Shown here: one piece after another, positions 35,410-43,340 of the stretch
How positions within the stretch are numbered: the first letter of the stretch is position 1
Layout: every line of letters begins with the position of its first letter
NCBI RefSeq assembly: GCF_004346925.1
Contig: NZ_CP031167.1
Location: forward strand, 2,624,001 to 2,688,000
Reading direction: 5' to 3'
DNA length: 64,000 bases
From: Stenotrophomonas sp. ASS1
GTDB lineage: Bacteria > Pseudomonadota > Gammaproteobacteria > Xanthomonadales > Xanthomonadaceae
Made by a program: the position numbers and the translations under genes
The notes under the pieces: model-generated
What the model was told of the DNA's origin: nothing
The model's input: the letters and a program-made list of their open reading frames with translations, nothing else
The model's database searches: none

Positions 35410-37068
35410 TCAGGGAATCATCCAGGTCAGCCAGTAAGCCTGGGCCAGGGTGATCAGGCCGACCATCGTGGTGAAGATCAGGCTGTGCTTGACCGTGAAA
35501 CGGAACAGGTCCGATTCCTTGCCGGCCAGGCCGACCGCCGCGCAGGCAATGGCGATCGACTGCGGCGAGATCATCTTGCCGGTCACGCCACCAGTGGTGT
35601 TGGCCGCCACCAGCAGCACGTCGGACACGCCGATCTGCTGCGCGGTGGTCGCCTGCAGTGCCGAGAACAAGGCATTGGACGAAGTATCCGAGCCGGTCAG
35701 GAACACGCCCAACCAGCCCAGGAACGGCGAGAAGAACGGGAACGCATCACCGGTGTGCGCCAGTGCCAGCGCCAGCGTCGCCGAAAGGCCCGAGTAATTG
35801 GCGATGAAGGCGAAGGCCAGCACCATGCCGATCGAGTAGATCGGCATGCGCAGCTCACGCACGGTCTCACCGAAGGTCTGCAGCGCCGAACGGGCCGGCA
35901 TGCGCAGCGCGATGATGGCGATCACAGCGGCGAGGATGATCGAGGTGCCGGTGGCCGAGAACCAGTCGAACTTGTAGATCGCCTCGTAGCTGAGCGGTGC
36001 ATCCACGATCGGCGGCATCTTCTGCACCATCTGGTCCAGGCCCGGCACCGGGATCTTCAGCACCCAGCTTTCCAGCGGGCCGTCCGCCGCGAACAGCGAC
36101 TTGAACGGTTTGATGCTCCACAGCGTGACCATCGCGGTGAGGATCAGGAACGGCGACCATGCCTTGGCGATCTGGCCGACGCTGTAGCGCGGCGCCTCCA
36201 GCGCCTGTGCGGCCGCCTCGGCGCTGGTTTCGGTATCGAAACGGAAGATCCGCACCGGCTTCCAGCGGCGCAGGAACAGCGTCAGGCAGACAAGCGAGGC
36301 CAGCGACGCGGTGATGTCCGGCAGCTCCGGGCCGATGAAGTTGGAGGTCAGATACTGCGCGATGGCGAACGAACCACCGGCCACCAGCACTGCCGGCCAG
36401 GTTTCCTTGATGCCGCGCCAGCCATCCATGATCGCCATGATCCAGAACAGCACGATGATCGTAAGGAACGGCAGCTGGCGCCCAGCCATCTGGCCGATCT
36501 CGAATGCATCCAGGCCGGTGACCTGCCCGGCCACGATGATCGGAATGCCCATTGCACCGAACGCCACCGGCGCCGTGTTGACGATCAGGCACAGGCCGGC
36601 GGCATACAGCGGTTTGAAGCCCAGCCCGACCAGCAGTGCCGCGGTGATCGCCACCGGTGCACCAAAACCGGCTGCACCCTCCAGGAAGGCACCGAAGGCG
36701 AAGCCGACCATCAGCATCTGCAGGCGCTGGTCCTCGGTGACCGACAGGATCGAGGCGCGGATGATGTCGAACTGCCCGGTCTTGACCGAGACTTTGTAGA
36801 GGAATACCGCGCCGATGATGATCCAGGCGATCGGCCACAGGCCGTAGACGAAGCCGAAACCGGCCGCGCCCAGCGCCTGGCTCAGCGGCATGCGGTAGAA
36901 CAGCAGGGCGACGCCGAGCGCGATGGCCACGGTGATCGTGCCGGCCAGCCAGCCCTTCATGCGCAGCACGGCCAGGGCGACGAAGAAGAACGCGATCGGC
37001 AGCAGCGCGATCAGGCTGGACAACCACAGGTTGCCGGCGGGGTCGTACAGGTGTTGCCAGGGCTGCAT
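35410..37068 (-). CDS. lldP: L-lactate permease
   Basis: A 552-residue inner-membrane protein with about 12-14 helices. Starts with [22 protein letters not shown], and has [34 protein letters not shown] and [20 protein letters not shown], the lactate permease (PF02652) signatures; the end has [15 protein letters not shown] and [14 protein letters not shown]. Imports D- and L-lactate with protons. First gene of the operon; 53 bp separate it from lldR. Confidence 0.95.
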   Translation of the reverse strand: MQPWQHLYDPAGNLWLSSLIALLPIAFFFVALAVLRMKGWLAGTITVAIALGVALLFYRMPLSQALGAAGFGFVYGLWPIAWIIIGAVFLYKVSVKTGQFDIIRASILSVTEDQRLQMLMVGFAFGAFLEGAAGFGAPVAITAALLVGLGFKPLYAAGLCLIVNTAPVAFGAMGIPIIVAGQVTGLDAFEIGQMAGRQLPFLTIIVLFWIMAIMDGWRGIKETWPAVLVAGGSFAIAQYLTSNFIGPELPDITASLASLVCLTLFLRRWKPVRIFRFDTETSAEAAAQALEAPRYSVGQIAKAWSPFLILTAMVTLWSIKPFKSLFAADGPLESWVLKIPVPGLDQMVQKMPPIVDAPLSYEAIYKFDWFSATGTSIILAAVIAIIALRMPARSALQTFGETVRELRMPIYSIGMVLAFAFIANYSGLSATLALALAHTGDAFPFFSPFLGWLGVFLTGSDTSSNALFSALQATTAQQIGVSDVLLVAANTTGGVTGKMISPQSIAIACAAVGLAGKESDLFRFTVKHSLIFTTMVGLITLAQAYWLTWMIP

Positions 37069-37133
37069 GAAGACTCTCGACTGGGGACGGGTTCAACACC
37101 GCAGGGGTAGGCGGTCATGGGCTCCAGCATTAC

Positions 37134-37144
37134 TGGTCGTACCA
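37134..37144. promoter_or_regulatory. Candidate LldR operator 1
   Basis: Palindrome TGGTCGTACCA, fitting the TNGTNNNACNA box of FadR-type regulators. It lies 66-76 bp upstream of lldP. Extended on the minus strand it reads ATTATTGGTACGACCAGTAA, almost the same as operator 2 read on the plus strand. Confidence 0.7.
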
Positions 37145-37230
37145 ATAATGGATTTATGGAGCCACTGGACGCAGATTGAACCGCTGATTGCGCGAAGAGC
37201 CTATTAGACCATAGGGCTAGAATCAATTAT

Positions 37231-37241
37231 TGGTACGACCA
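37231..37241. promoter_or_regulatory. Candidate LldR operator 2
   Basis: Palindrome TGGTACGACCA inside ATTATTGGTACGACCATTAA. It is an inverted near-copy of operator 1, 97 bp away, and overlaps the region upstream of the divergent gene at 37307. Two spaced operators suggest looping, as described for E. coli LldR. Confidence 0.7.
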
Positions 37242-37306
37242 TTAAGACGGTTGAGACAGTGGCGCGCATCCACCACACTGGATCCTGCCCCATCTCTGGT
37301 ACACGA

Positions 37307-37699
37307 ATGACACTCGCCCCCACCCGCGACCTGCAGTCCATGCAGCAACAGGCAGCTGACTGCCTGGCCGGCTACGCTGAAGCGAACCTTCTCAATCATG
37401 CAGGCTTGGATGCGCTCATCGCCCACCTGCGCGCATATCCGGATTCGGGCGAACCCATGGCCCTGCCAGACTGGGATCAGGCAGGCTCAGAGCTTCAGAT
37501 CGCGGGTCGAGGCGATCCATTGCCGCCATCTCTGTTGGGGCAGATCGCCACAGACAAGCACGAGGAGTTGAATGACCTGATCTGTTCCTGCGTTGAAGTG
37601 GGAATCGCAGATCTGTACGGCGCTACGACGGATGTTCCTGACCAGATGCTGGCCAGAGCACTGGCCATCCTGCAGCGCAACACTTCGCAGCAGACCTGA
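37307..37699 (+). CDS. Small hypothetical protein
   Basis: A 130-residue acidic cytoplasmic protein (LNHAGLDALIAHLRAYPDSGEP, DKHEELNDLICSCVEVGIADLYGA). I recognise no family. GC content appears lower than in the neighbours. An in-frame GTG at 37259 is an alternative start. It is divergent from the lactate operon and starts 66 bp after the second LldR operator, so it might be under the same control. Confidence 0.6.
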   Translation: MTLAPTRDLQSMQQQAADCLAGYAEANLLNHAGLDALIAHLRAYPDSGEPMALPDWDQAGSELQIAGRGDPLPPSLLGQIATDKHEELNDLICSCVEVGIADLYGATTDVPDQMLARALAILQRNTSQQT

Positions 37700-37725
37700 C
37701 TGCTTCAACTCCGCCTTGGAATCAC

Positions 37726-37753
37726 GATCAGATCCCCCGAAGGGACTCTGATC
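37726..37753. terminator. Imperfect hairpin between convergent genes
   Basis: GATCAG/CTGATC outer arms and TCCC/GGGA inner arms around CCGAA, 27 bp after the hypothetical gene's stop. No strong T-run, so only weak support. Confidence 0.35.
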
Positions 37754-37769
37754 CCACTCCCTCAACCCC

Positions 37770-38219
37770 TTAGATCTTCTTCTCCAACCGCCGCATCACC
37801 GCCAGCACCAGCACGCACAGCACGCTCACCCCGATGGCAATCACGTACTTGCCGATGCCCACGGCGATGCCGATGGCCGCTGCCATGATCAGCGAGCTGG
37901 CCGTGGTCAGGCCGCTGACCTGGTCCTCGCGTGACCCACGCAGGATGGTGCCAGCGGCAACGAAGCCGACACAGGCCACCACCGCTTCGATCAGGCGCAC
38001 CGGATCAACCTGCAGCAGGTCGCGGTAACGCTCTTGCTGGAAATGCTCGGCCACCGAGTCGCCGAGGCCGACGATCAACGCGGCGGCCCCTGCGATCAGC
38101 ATGTGCGTACGCAGGCCAGCGGCGTGCTTGCCCATCTCGCGCTCGACGCCGAGCACGCCGCCGAACAGCATCGCTGCGGCAACGCGCAGCAGGATCGAGA
38201 CATCCTGGGTGAGTTCCAT
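37770..38219 (-). CDS. MgtC/SapB family membrane protein
   Basis: A 149-residue inner-membrane protein with four or five helices. LRVAAAMLFGGVLGVEREMGKHAAGLRTHMLIAGAAALIV and VGFVAAGTILRGSREDQVSGLTTASSLIMAAAIGIAVGIG carry the MgtC hallmark (GVERE, GLRTH, LTTASS). It has only the membrane domain, without the ACT-like tail of Salmonella MgtC, so it is closer to SapB. Family members affect Mg2+ or pH tolerance and ATP synthase. A hairpin covers its ribosome-binding site (38224-38252). Confidence 0.85.
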   Translation of the reverse strand: MELTQDVSILLRVAAAMLFGGVLGVEREMGKHAAGLRTHMLIAGAAALIVGLGDSVAEHFQQERYRDLLQVDPVRLIEAVVACVGFVAAGTILRGSREDQVSGLTTASSLIMAAAIGIAVGIGKYVIAIGVSVLCVLVLAVMRRLEKKI

Positions 38220-38223
38220 GGCA

Positions 38224-38252
38224 AAGGCTCCGGCGGTTTTTCCCGGAGCCTT
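38224..38252 (-). promoter_or_regulatory. Leader hairpin masking the RBS of the MgtC-family gene
   Basis: On the minus strand, AAGGCTCCGG pairs with CCGGAGCCTT (10 bp, 9-base loop GAAAAACCG). The 3' arm contains the GGAG Shine-Dalgarno site, which lies eight bases before the ATG. When the stem forms, the ribosome site is closed. Confidence 0.6.
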
Positions 38253-38364
38253 GCTCGGCGGTCGTAGGGCGGGAGTGAAGGCGATGGCACGCCTTCTTCA
38301 CCGCACGCCTTCTTCACCGCACGCATTCCTCCACGCATGGCGTGGATCTACTGACCGCATTCGC

Positions 38365-39123
38365 TCACTGCGCCAGGTAGCCACCATCGATGGCGTAGTA
38401 CGCGCCGGTCGCGAACGAGGCATCGTCGCTGGCCAGCCAGGCCACCAGCGCCGCCACTTCCTCGGCCGTACCCAGCCGCTTCAAGGCGTGACGGCCTTCC
38501 AGCGTGGCGCGCACCTTCGGGTCCATCTTCTCCAGCAGGGGTGTGCTGATGAAGCCCGGGCCGACCGCGTTGACACGAATGCCGTCGGCGGCATGTTCCC
38601 ACGCGGCGGTCTGGGTCAGCCCGACCACGCCGTGCTTGGCCGCCACGTACGCGGTGGAACCGGCATAGCCCACCTGGCCCAGGATCGAGGCCATGTTGAT
38701 GATGCTGCCACCGGTTCCGGCCGTGCGCATCGCCTGGATCTGCGCACGCTGGCACAGGAACACGCTGGTGAGGTTGACGTCGATTACCCGCTGCCAGCCA
38801 TCGATCGGATAGTCACCGCTGCTGGCGGCCGGCCCGCCGATACCGGCGTTGTTGACCGCCACATGCAGGCCGTCGAGTTCCTTGATAGTGCGCTGCACCG
38901 CCGCTTCCACCGCTGCATCGTCGGTGACGTCCAGCGCGATGCCAATCGCCTGTGCACCGGCATCGCGCAACTGCGCCACGGTGGCATCCACCGCATCCTG
39001 CTTCAGGTCCCAGACCGAGATCCGCGCGCCGGACGCCGCCAGGGTCTGCGCCACGGCCAGACCAATGCCGGACACGCCGCCGGTCACGATCGCGGTCTTG
39101 CCGGTGAGCTGGTAGTCAATCAT
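38365..39123 (-). CDS. SDR-family oxidoreductase
   Basis: A 252-residue NAD(P)-dependent short-chain dehydrogenase. Cofactor loop TGGVSGIG (14-21), NNAG (91-94) and catalytic Ser146-Tyr159-Lys163 are intact; Asp39 after the second strand suggests NAD preference. Substrate unknown; the SVWDLKQ and GPGFISTPLL pattern is near glucose/3-hydroxybutyrate-type dehydrogenases. Single gene. Confidence 0.87.
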   Translation of the reverse strand: MIDYQLTGKTAIVTGGVSGIGLAVAQTLAASGARISVWDLKQDAVDATVAQLRDAGAQAIGIALDVTDDAAVEAAVQRTIKELDGLHVAVNNAGIGGPAASSGDYPIDGWQRVIDVNLTSVFLCQRAQIQAMRTAGTGGSIINMASILGQVGYAGSTAYVAAKHGVVGLTQTAAWEHAADGIRVNAVGPGFISTPLLEKMDPKVRATLEGRHALKRLGTAEEVAALVAWLASDDASFATGAYYAIDGGYLAQ

Positions 39124-39569
39124 CTGCGTTCTCCATCAGTGGGGGTATCGATGTGACCTGCAATGGCCAACCGCCCCACCCTACGCGCCCGCTCGTGATG
39201 GCCCGGCCGACATCGCGTCTACGGGTGATCGTTCCAGCCATGAAACCTCAACTCAAGTTGATGTATGGAATTGCGTACGGATATGCATGCAAAACGCTGG
39301 CGTATGTTCGGCGGCATTTTCACTTTGGCCGTAATCGTCAATCGTTTTGACCATATTGAAATCAAAAGCGCGCGAATCAAGGCGACAATGGGAAACGTTT
39401 CCAGTTTCTTCGACACATTCCATTCAACCTGGTGTTCCCCCACCATCCAGCGTGCCCACGCCCCTGCTTCCCAGCATGTCTGCACGGGTAACGACGGGAT
39501 CTGCATCTGCATTGCAGAGCGCGTGGGCGAGGTAATGCCAGCGTCCACCTCCAAAGCACGTGCCGAGCG
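39124..39569. other. Divergent intergenic region, locally AT-rich
   Basis: No gene found in these 446 bp. About 39236-39420 is clearly more AT-rich than the surroundings, and has a TCAACT/AGTTGA palindrome (39248-39261) and a TTTTGA/TCAAAA inverted pair near 39344-39367. It probably holds the promoters of the divergent SDR and AraC genes, but I cannot assign boxes with confidence. Confidence 0.4.
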
Positions 39570-40523
39570 ATGTCCCGATATTTCACTTTTGCTGATTACC
39601 GCCGCTTCGGCCACCGCCATGGCTTCGATTACCGCGCCGACCCGGAACACCTGCGTGACGACCAGTGGGCCGGCCATGGCGAGGTCAACGAGCAGTTCCT
39701 GCGCGGCGGCATGAGCCTGATCGCCTCCGACGTCCATAATCGCTTCCCTTATGTCGCCACCGCCCAGCAGAGTCCCGGCCTGGCCATCCGCGTGATGCTG
39801 CAGGGCCAGGTTGATGTGCGCATTCCGCGACGTGGTGGTTTCACCCTGCGTGCTGGTACGGCGATGACCGCGCACCACCGCGAACAGGTTGAGATGACCG
39901 GTGCGCATCCTGGCGAAACGCGCATGCGCGGCGTCAGCGTGATGGTGCCCGGCCAGATCGATCCGGACCTGTTCCAGCTGCCACAGTTGGAGACCGCGCT
40001 CAACACCCACCTGGAATGCCGCCACTGGGCCATTCCGCATACCCTGCTGCCGGTGCTGGGCCAGCTGTTCGAAAGCCCATGGGAGGACGGCATCGACGCG
40101 TTGTGGCGCGAAGGCGTCGCGCTGCAGCTGCTGGCCGTTGGGCTGAAGGCCGAGGATCTGCAGACCGACCATGTACGAACGCTGCGGGCTGGCCAGCGCG
40201 AGCGCCTGGAGCGCGTGCGTGCCTACCTGCATGACGATCCCAGCCACGCCCATAGTCTGATCGAACTGGCCCAGCTGGCCTGCATGAGCCCAAGTTCGCT
40301 GCGCCGTCATTTCGCCCAGCAGTACGGCTGCTCGGTGTTCGACTACCTGCACGAACAACGCATGCGCCACGCCGAGCAGGGCCTGCGCGAGGACGGCTGG
40401 ACTGTCGAGCAGGCTGCGGCCGCCAGTGGTTACCGCCACCCCAGCAACTTCGCGGCTGCATTCCGTAAGCGTTTCGGCCTGGTACCCAGCCGCTGGCGCA
40501 CCGGACCCTCAAAGGTCGGATAG
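39570..40523 (+). CDS. AraC-family transcriptional regulator
   Basis: A 317-residue regulator. The N-terminal half (GGMSLIASDVHN, PGLAIRVMLQGQVDVRI) looks like the PchR-type sensing domain found in siderophore and metabolite regulators. The C-terminal DNA-binding region has SLIELAQLACMSPSSLRRHFAQQYGCSVFDYL and AAASGYRHPSNFAAAFRKRFGLVPS. No TonB receptor or siderophore gene is adjacent, so its target is not evident. Confidence 0.87.
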   Translation: MSRYFTFADYRRFGHRHGFDYRADPEHLRDDQWAGHGEVNEQFLRGGMSLIASDVHNRFPYVATAQQSPGLAIRVMLQGQVDVRIPRRGGFTLRAGTAMTAHHREQVEMTGAHPGETRMRGVSVMVPGQIDPDLFQLPQLETALNTHLECRHWAIPHTLLPVLGQLFESPWEDGIDALWREGVALQLLAVGLKAEDLQTDHVRTLRAGQRERLERVRAYLHDDPSHAHSLIELAQLACMSPSSLRRHFAQQYGCSVFDYLHEQRMRHAEQGLREDGWTVEQAAAASGYRHPSNFAAAFRKRFGLVPSRWRTGPSKVG

Positions 40524-40550
40524 CAGCTTCTGCTTCACGCCATCGCGGAT

Positions 40551-40793
40551 GCCGGCCAGCGGACGGCACGACCGCAGCCGCCTGAATCGACCTGCCATGG
40601 CTCCGCTCTGGTAGGTGTCGACCTTGGTCGACACGCTTTCACACCATCCCAGATGCCGGCAAGCGGCCGGCAGGATCGCGGCCGCCTGAATCGACCTTCC
40701 ATGGCTCCCCTCTGGTAGGTGTCGACCTTGGTCGACACGCTCTCACACCATCACGGATGCCGGCCAGCGGACGGCACGACCGCGCACCGCCGG
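40551..40793. repeat. 104-bp tandem repeat, about 2.3 copies
   Basis: Copies begin at 40551, 40655 and 40759, an exact 104-bp period. Each full unit has a GATGCCGGCCAGCGG-type hairpin, a CCGCCTGAATCGACC stretch and a SMAG element (40611-40634 and 40715-40738, GTAGGTGTCGACC/GGTCGACAC). The third copy is cut short after the first hairpin. Confidence 0.85.
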
Positions 40794-40823
40794 GTATCGC
40801 GCACCCGGCGCACCCCATCAACC

Positions 40824-42734
40824 TCAATACACCGGCAGATCGATGTAACTGGCCTGCGCCGCGCTGTGCCAGACCCGCTGCGTGGCCTTCTGGTAATCGC
40901 TTGGCTTGGCCAGGTAGATGTTCGGCACGTAGGTCTGCGGGTTGCGGTCGTACAGCGGGAACAGGCTGGACTGCACCTGCACCATCACCCGGTGGCCCTT
41001 CTGGAACGTGTGGTTGGCATTGGGCAGGTCGAAGCGGTACGGCAGCACCTGGTTCGCCGCCAGCGGCTTCGGATCGCTGAAGCTTTCGCGGTAGCGGCCA
41101 CGGAAGATCGCCAGCGACACAGGCAGCTCGTAGCCACCCATCTCCGGCGTCGACGCTTCCTGGTCCGGATACACGTCGATCAGCTTCACCACCCAGTCAC
41201 TGTCGGTGCCACTGGTCGAGGCCTGCAGGTGCACCACCGGCGCGCCGCCGATGCGCAGCGGCGCGGCCAGCGGTTCGGTGATGAAGGTCAGCACGTCCGG
41301 GCGGCCATCAACGAAGCGCTGGTCCTTGACCAGCCAGGTGGTCCACATGTCACGGTCACCGAAACGCACCGGGCGCGGCACGAACGGCACCGGCTTTGCC
41401 GGGTCGGACACGTACTCCTCGAAGTCCCCCTCGCCCGCCGCCGGCGCCTGGAATGCCAGCTTGCCGCCGGCCCGCAGGTACAGCGGCTTGCTGCTGGCGG
41501 CACAGCCCTTGTCGCAGCTGCGCGGCCAACCCTTCAGGCGATCCCAGTGGTTCTCGCCGGTGTTGTAGATCAGCACCGGCGGCGTGTCCGCCTTCGGCGC
41601 ACCGTCCACCAGGTACTGGTCGAAGAACGGCTTGAGTACATCACGGCGGAACTGCAGCGCGGTATCGCCGTCGAACTTCAGCGCGCCCAGTTCGCTGCCG
41701 CTGTAGTTCACCTGGCTGTGCCGCCACGGCCCCATCACCAGGTAATTGCGGTTGTTGCCGCTGTCGCGCCCTTCCATTGCCTGGTAGGCGTGGTTGGCGC
41801 CCCACATGTCCTCCTGGTCCCACAGGCCCTGCAGCCACATGGTCGGCACCTTCAACGGTGTTTTCGCCATCACCGCGTCCAGCGCCTGACCCTGCCAGAA
41901 GCCGTCATAGGCCGGGTGCTCCACCAGTTTCTTCCACCAGGTCAGCTGGTCCACGCCGGTGAAACGCGCGTAGTCGCCGGCCGAACCGATACGCAGGAAG
42001 GTGCTGTAGTCATCGTAGCCGAGGCTGGGCAGCGGCGTGCCCTTGCCGCGCTTCTCGGTCTGCATCGCGAAGTAGTTGAAATTGACCTGGCGGAACGCGC
42101 CGTAGTTGAGCCAGTCGTCGCCCATCCAGCCATCCACCATCGGGCTCTGCGGCGCGGCCACCTTCAGCGCCGGGTGCGGGTCGGTCAGCGCCATCACCAC
42201 GGTGAAGCCCTCGTACGACGAGCCGAGCATACCGACCTTGCCGTTGCTCTCCGGCACGTTCTTCACCAGCCAGTCGATGGTGTCCCAGGCGTCGGTGGAG
42301 TGGTCCACCTTGGTGTTGTTCAACGGTCCGCGCAGCGGCCGGGTCATCACGTAATCGCCCTCGGAGCCATACTTGCCGCGGATGTCCTGGAATACGCGGA
42401 TGTAACCGCCATCGACAAATACCTCGTCGCCCTGCGGCAGCAGGTCGCGCATGCGCGGCGAATCACTGCGGCTGGCGCGGCCGGCAGCATCGTAAGGCGT
42501 GCGGGTGAGCAGGATCGGGGCATTGCGCGCGCCCTTGGGCACCACGATCACCGTATACAGCTTGGTGCCATCGCGCATCGGCACCATCACCACGCGCTTG
42601 TCGTAGTCACGACCGACATCAGGGGCAACGAAGGGCTTGCCGCTGATGTCCGGGGTCATCGGCGGGGTTTCGGCGGCCAGCACGGTGCTGGACAGGCAAA
42701 GGGCAATGGCTACAGCGACGGCACGCACACGCAT
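40824..42734 (-). CDS. Alpha-amino acid ester hydrolase (beta-lactam acylase family)
   Basis: A 636-residue secreted or periplasmic serine hydrolase (signal peptide ALCLSSTVLAAE). Nearly the whole sequence matches my memory of the Xanthomonas alpha-amino acid ester hydrolase (EC 3.1.1.43, CocE/NonD family): catalytic Ser173 in GSSYEG, Asp306 in LWDQEDMWG, His339 in GPWRHSQV, and an acidic patch (DWLNYGAF region) for the amino group. The enzyme hydrolyses or transfers amino-acyl groups of alpha-amino acid esters, including those of ampicillin- and cephalexin-type beta-lactams. GGGAGGGG precedes the ATG at 42734. Confidence 0.9.
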   Translation of the reverse strand: MRVRAVAVAIALCLSSTVLAAETPPMTPDISGKPFVAPDVGRDYDKRVVMVPMRDGTKLYTVIVVPKGARNAPILLTRTPYDAAGRASRSDSPRMRDLLPQGDEVFVDGGYIRVFQDIRGKYGSEGDYVMTRPLRGPLNNTKVDHSTDAWDTIDWLVKNVPESNGKVGMLGSSYEGFTVVMALTDPHPALKVAAPQSPMVDGWMGDDWLNYGAFRQVNFNYFAMQTEKRGKGTPLPSLGYDDYSTFLRIGSAGDYARFTGVDQLTWWKKLVEHPAYDGFWQGQALDAVMAKTPLKVPTMWLQGLWDQEDMWGANHAYQAMEGRDSGNNRNYLVMGPWRHSQVNYSGSELGALKFDGDTALQFRRDVLKPFFDQYLVDGAPKADTPPVLIYNTGENHWDRLKGWPRSCDKGCAASSKPLYLRAGGKLAFQAPAAGEGDFEEYVSDPAKPVPFVPRPVRFGDRDMWTTWLVKDQRFVDGRPDVLTFITEPLAAPLRIGGAPVVHLQASTSGTDSDWVVKLIDVYPDQEASTPEMGGYELPVSLAIFRGRYRESFSDPKPLAANQVLPYRFDLPNANHTFQKGHRVMVQVQSSLFPLYDRNPQTYVPNIYLAKPSDYQKATQRVWHSAAQASYIDLPVY

Positions 42735-42874
42735 GGACAACCCCTCCCGGCAGGAAAGCCTCAAGCCTACTCCTGCCTTGAGCCGTGAAGTGTGTGCAGG
42801 CTTTGCATTCTGCGGTGGATGCAGGCAGGACTGATGGCACATGTGCGACCAGCTGCTGCGCTCGTCGGCAACCG

Positions 42875-42951
42875 GTAGTGCCGGCCGCTGGCCGGCAACT
42901 TCATCCACCTCGGGCACGGTACGCGGTTGCCGGCCAGCGGCCGGCACTACC
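42875..42951. repeat. SMAG pair as inverted repeat
   Basis: Forward copy 42875-42897 and reverse copy 42928-42950 (GTAGTGCCGGCC/GGCCGGCA). Flanking bases extend the pairing to about 26 bp per arm (42874-42899 with 42926-42951). It lies just beyond the stop of the SnoaL-like gene. Confidence 0.85.
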
Positions 42952-42953
42952 GA

Positions 42954-43340
42954 TCAGGCTGCCGTTACCTCATGCAGCGCCAGCCAGCGCCAACGCCCCT
43001 CTTCCCGCCGCAGCACCGCCAGCGATTCCCGCCATACGGGCTCGCCGCCATCGATCGCATGCCCTTCGCGATAGCGCAGCACCGCCAGCGGTGATGGCGC
43101 CTCCACCGCCTGCACGGCGTCGATGGAAATCTGCAGCCCTGGACGCGCGCCATGGCCACCCGCGAACAGTGCCTGCAAGGCATTCCGATCCAGCCTGCGA
43201 CCCGCGATGCCGACCATGCTGAAGTCCGCGCAGAAATGCGCCATCAGGTCCTCCAGTGCGTCGGTGCCGGCGTCGGCGCGGAACCAGGCCTGCAGCTTGT
43301 CGTGCAGGTGGTGGACTTCGTGTTCTGCGATGGTATCCAT
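42954..43340 (-). CDS. SnoaL/NTF2-like protein
   Basis: A 128-residue protein of the NTF2-like (DUF4440/SnoaL) fold: LQAWFRADAGTDALEDLMAHFCADFSMVG at the start and VWRESLAVLRREEGRWRWLALHEV at the end. No catalytic set can be named. Start and MFS stop share one base (TGATG), so the two are translationally coupled and probably both regulated by the LysR gene at 44804. Confidence 0.8.
   Translation of the reverse strand: MDTIAEHEVHHLHDKLQAWFRADAGTDALEDLMAHFCADFSMVGIAGRRLDRNALQALFAGGHGARPGLQISIDAVQAVEAPSPLAVLRYREGHAIDGGEPVWRESLAVLRREEGRWRWLALHEVTAA

Noticed and set aside
33763..37110. Long plus-strand open frame of about 1100 codons
   Set aside because: Antisense to the lactate operon, whose four proteins on the other strand are clearly recognised.
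39265..39714. 149-codon plus-strand frame overlapping the AraC start
   Set aside because: It runs out of frame through the AraC coding region, has no domain and its latter half has the composition of a shadow frame.
40551..40793. Regularly spaced repeats resembling a CRISPR array
   Set aside because: The units are 104 bp with nearly identical 'spacers' and only 2.3 copies; no cas genes. They are tandem duplications.
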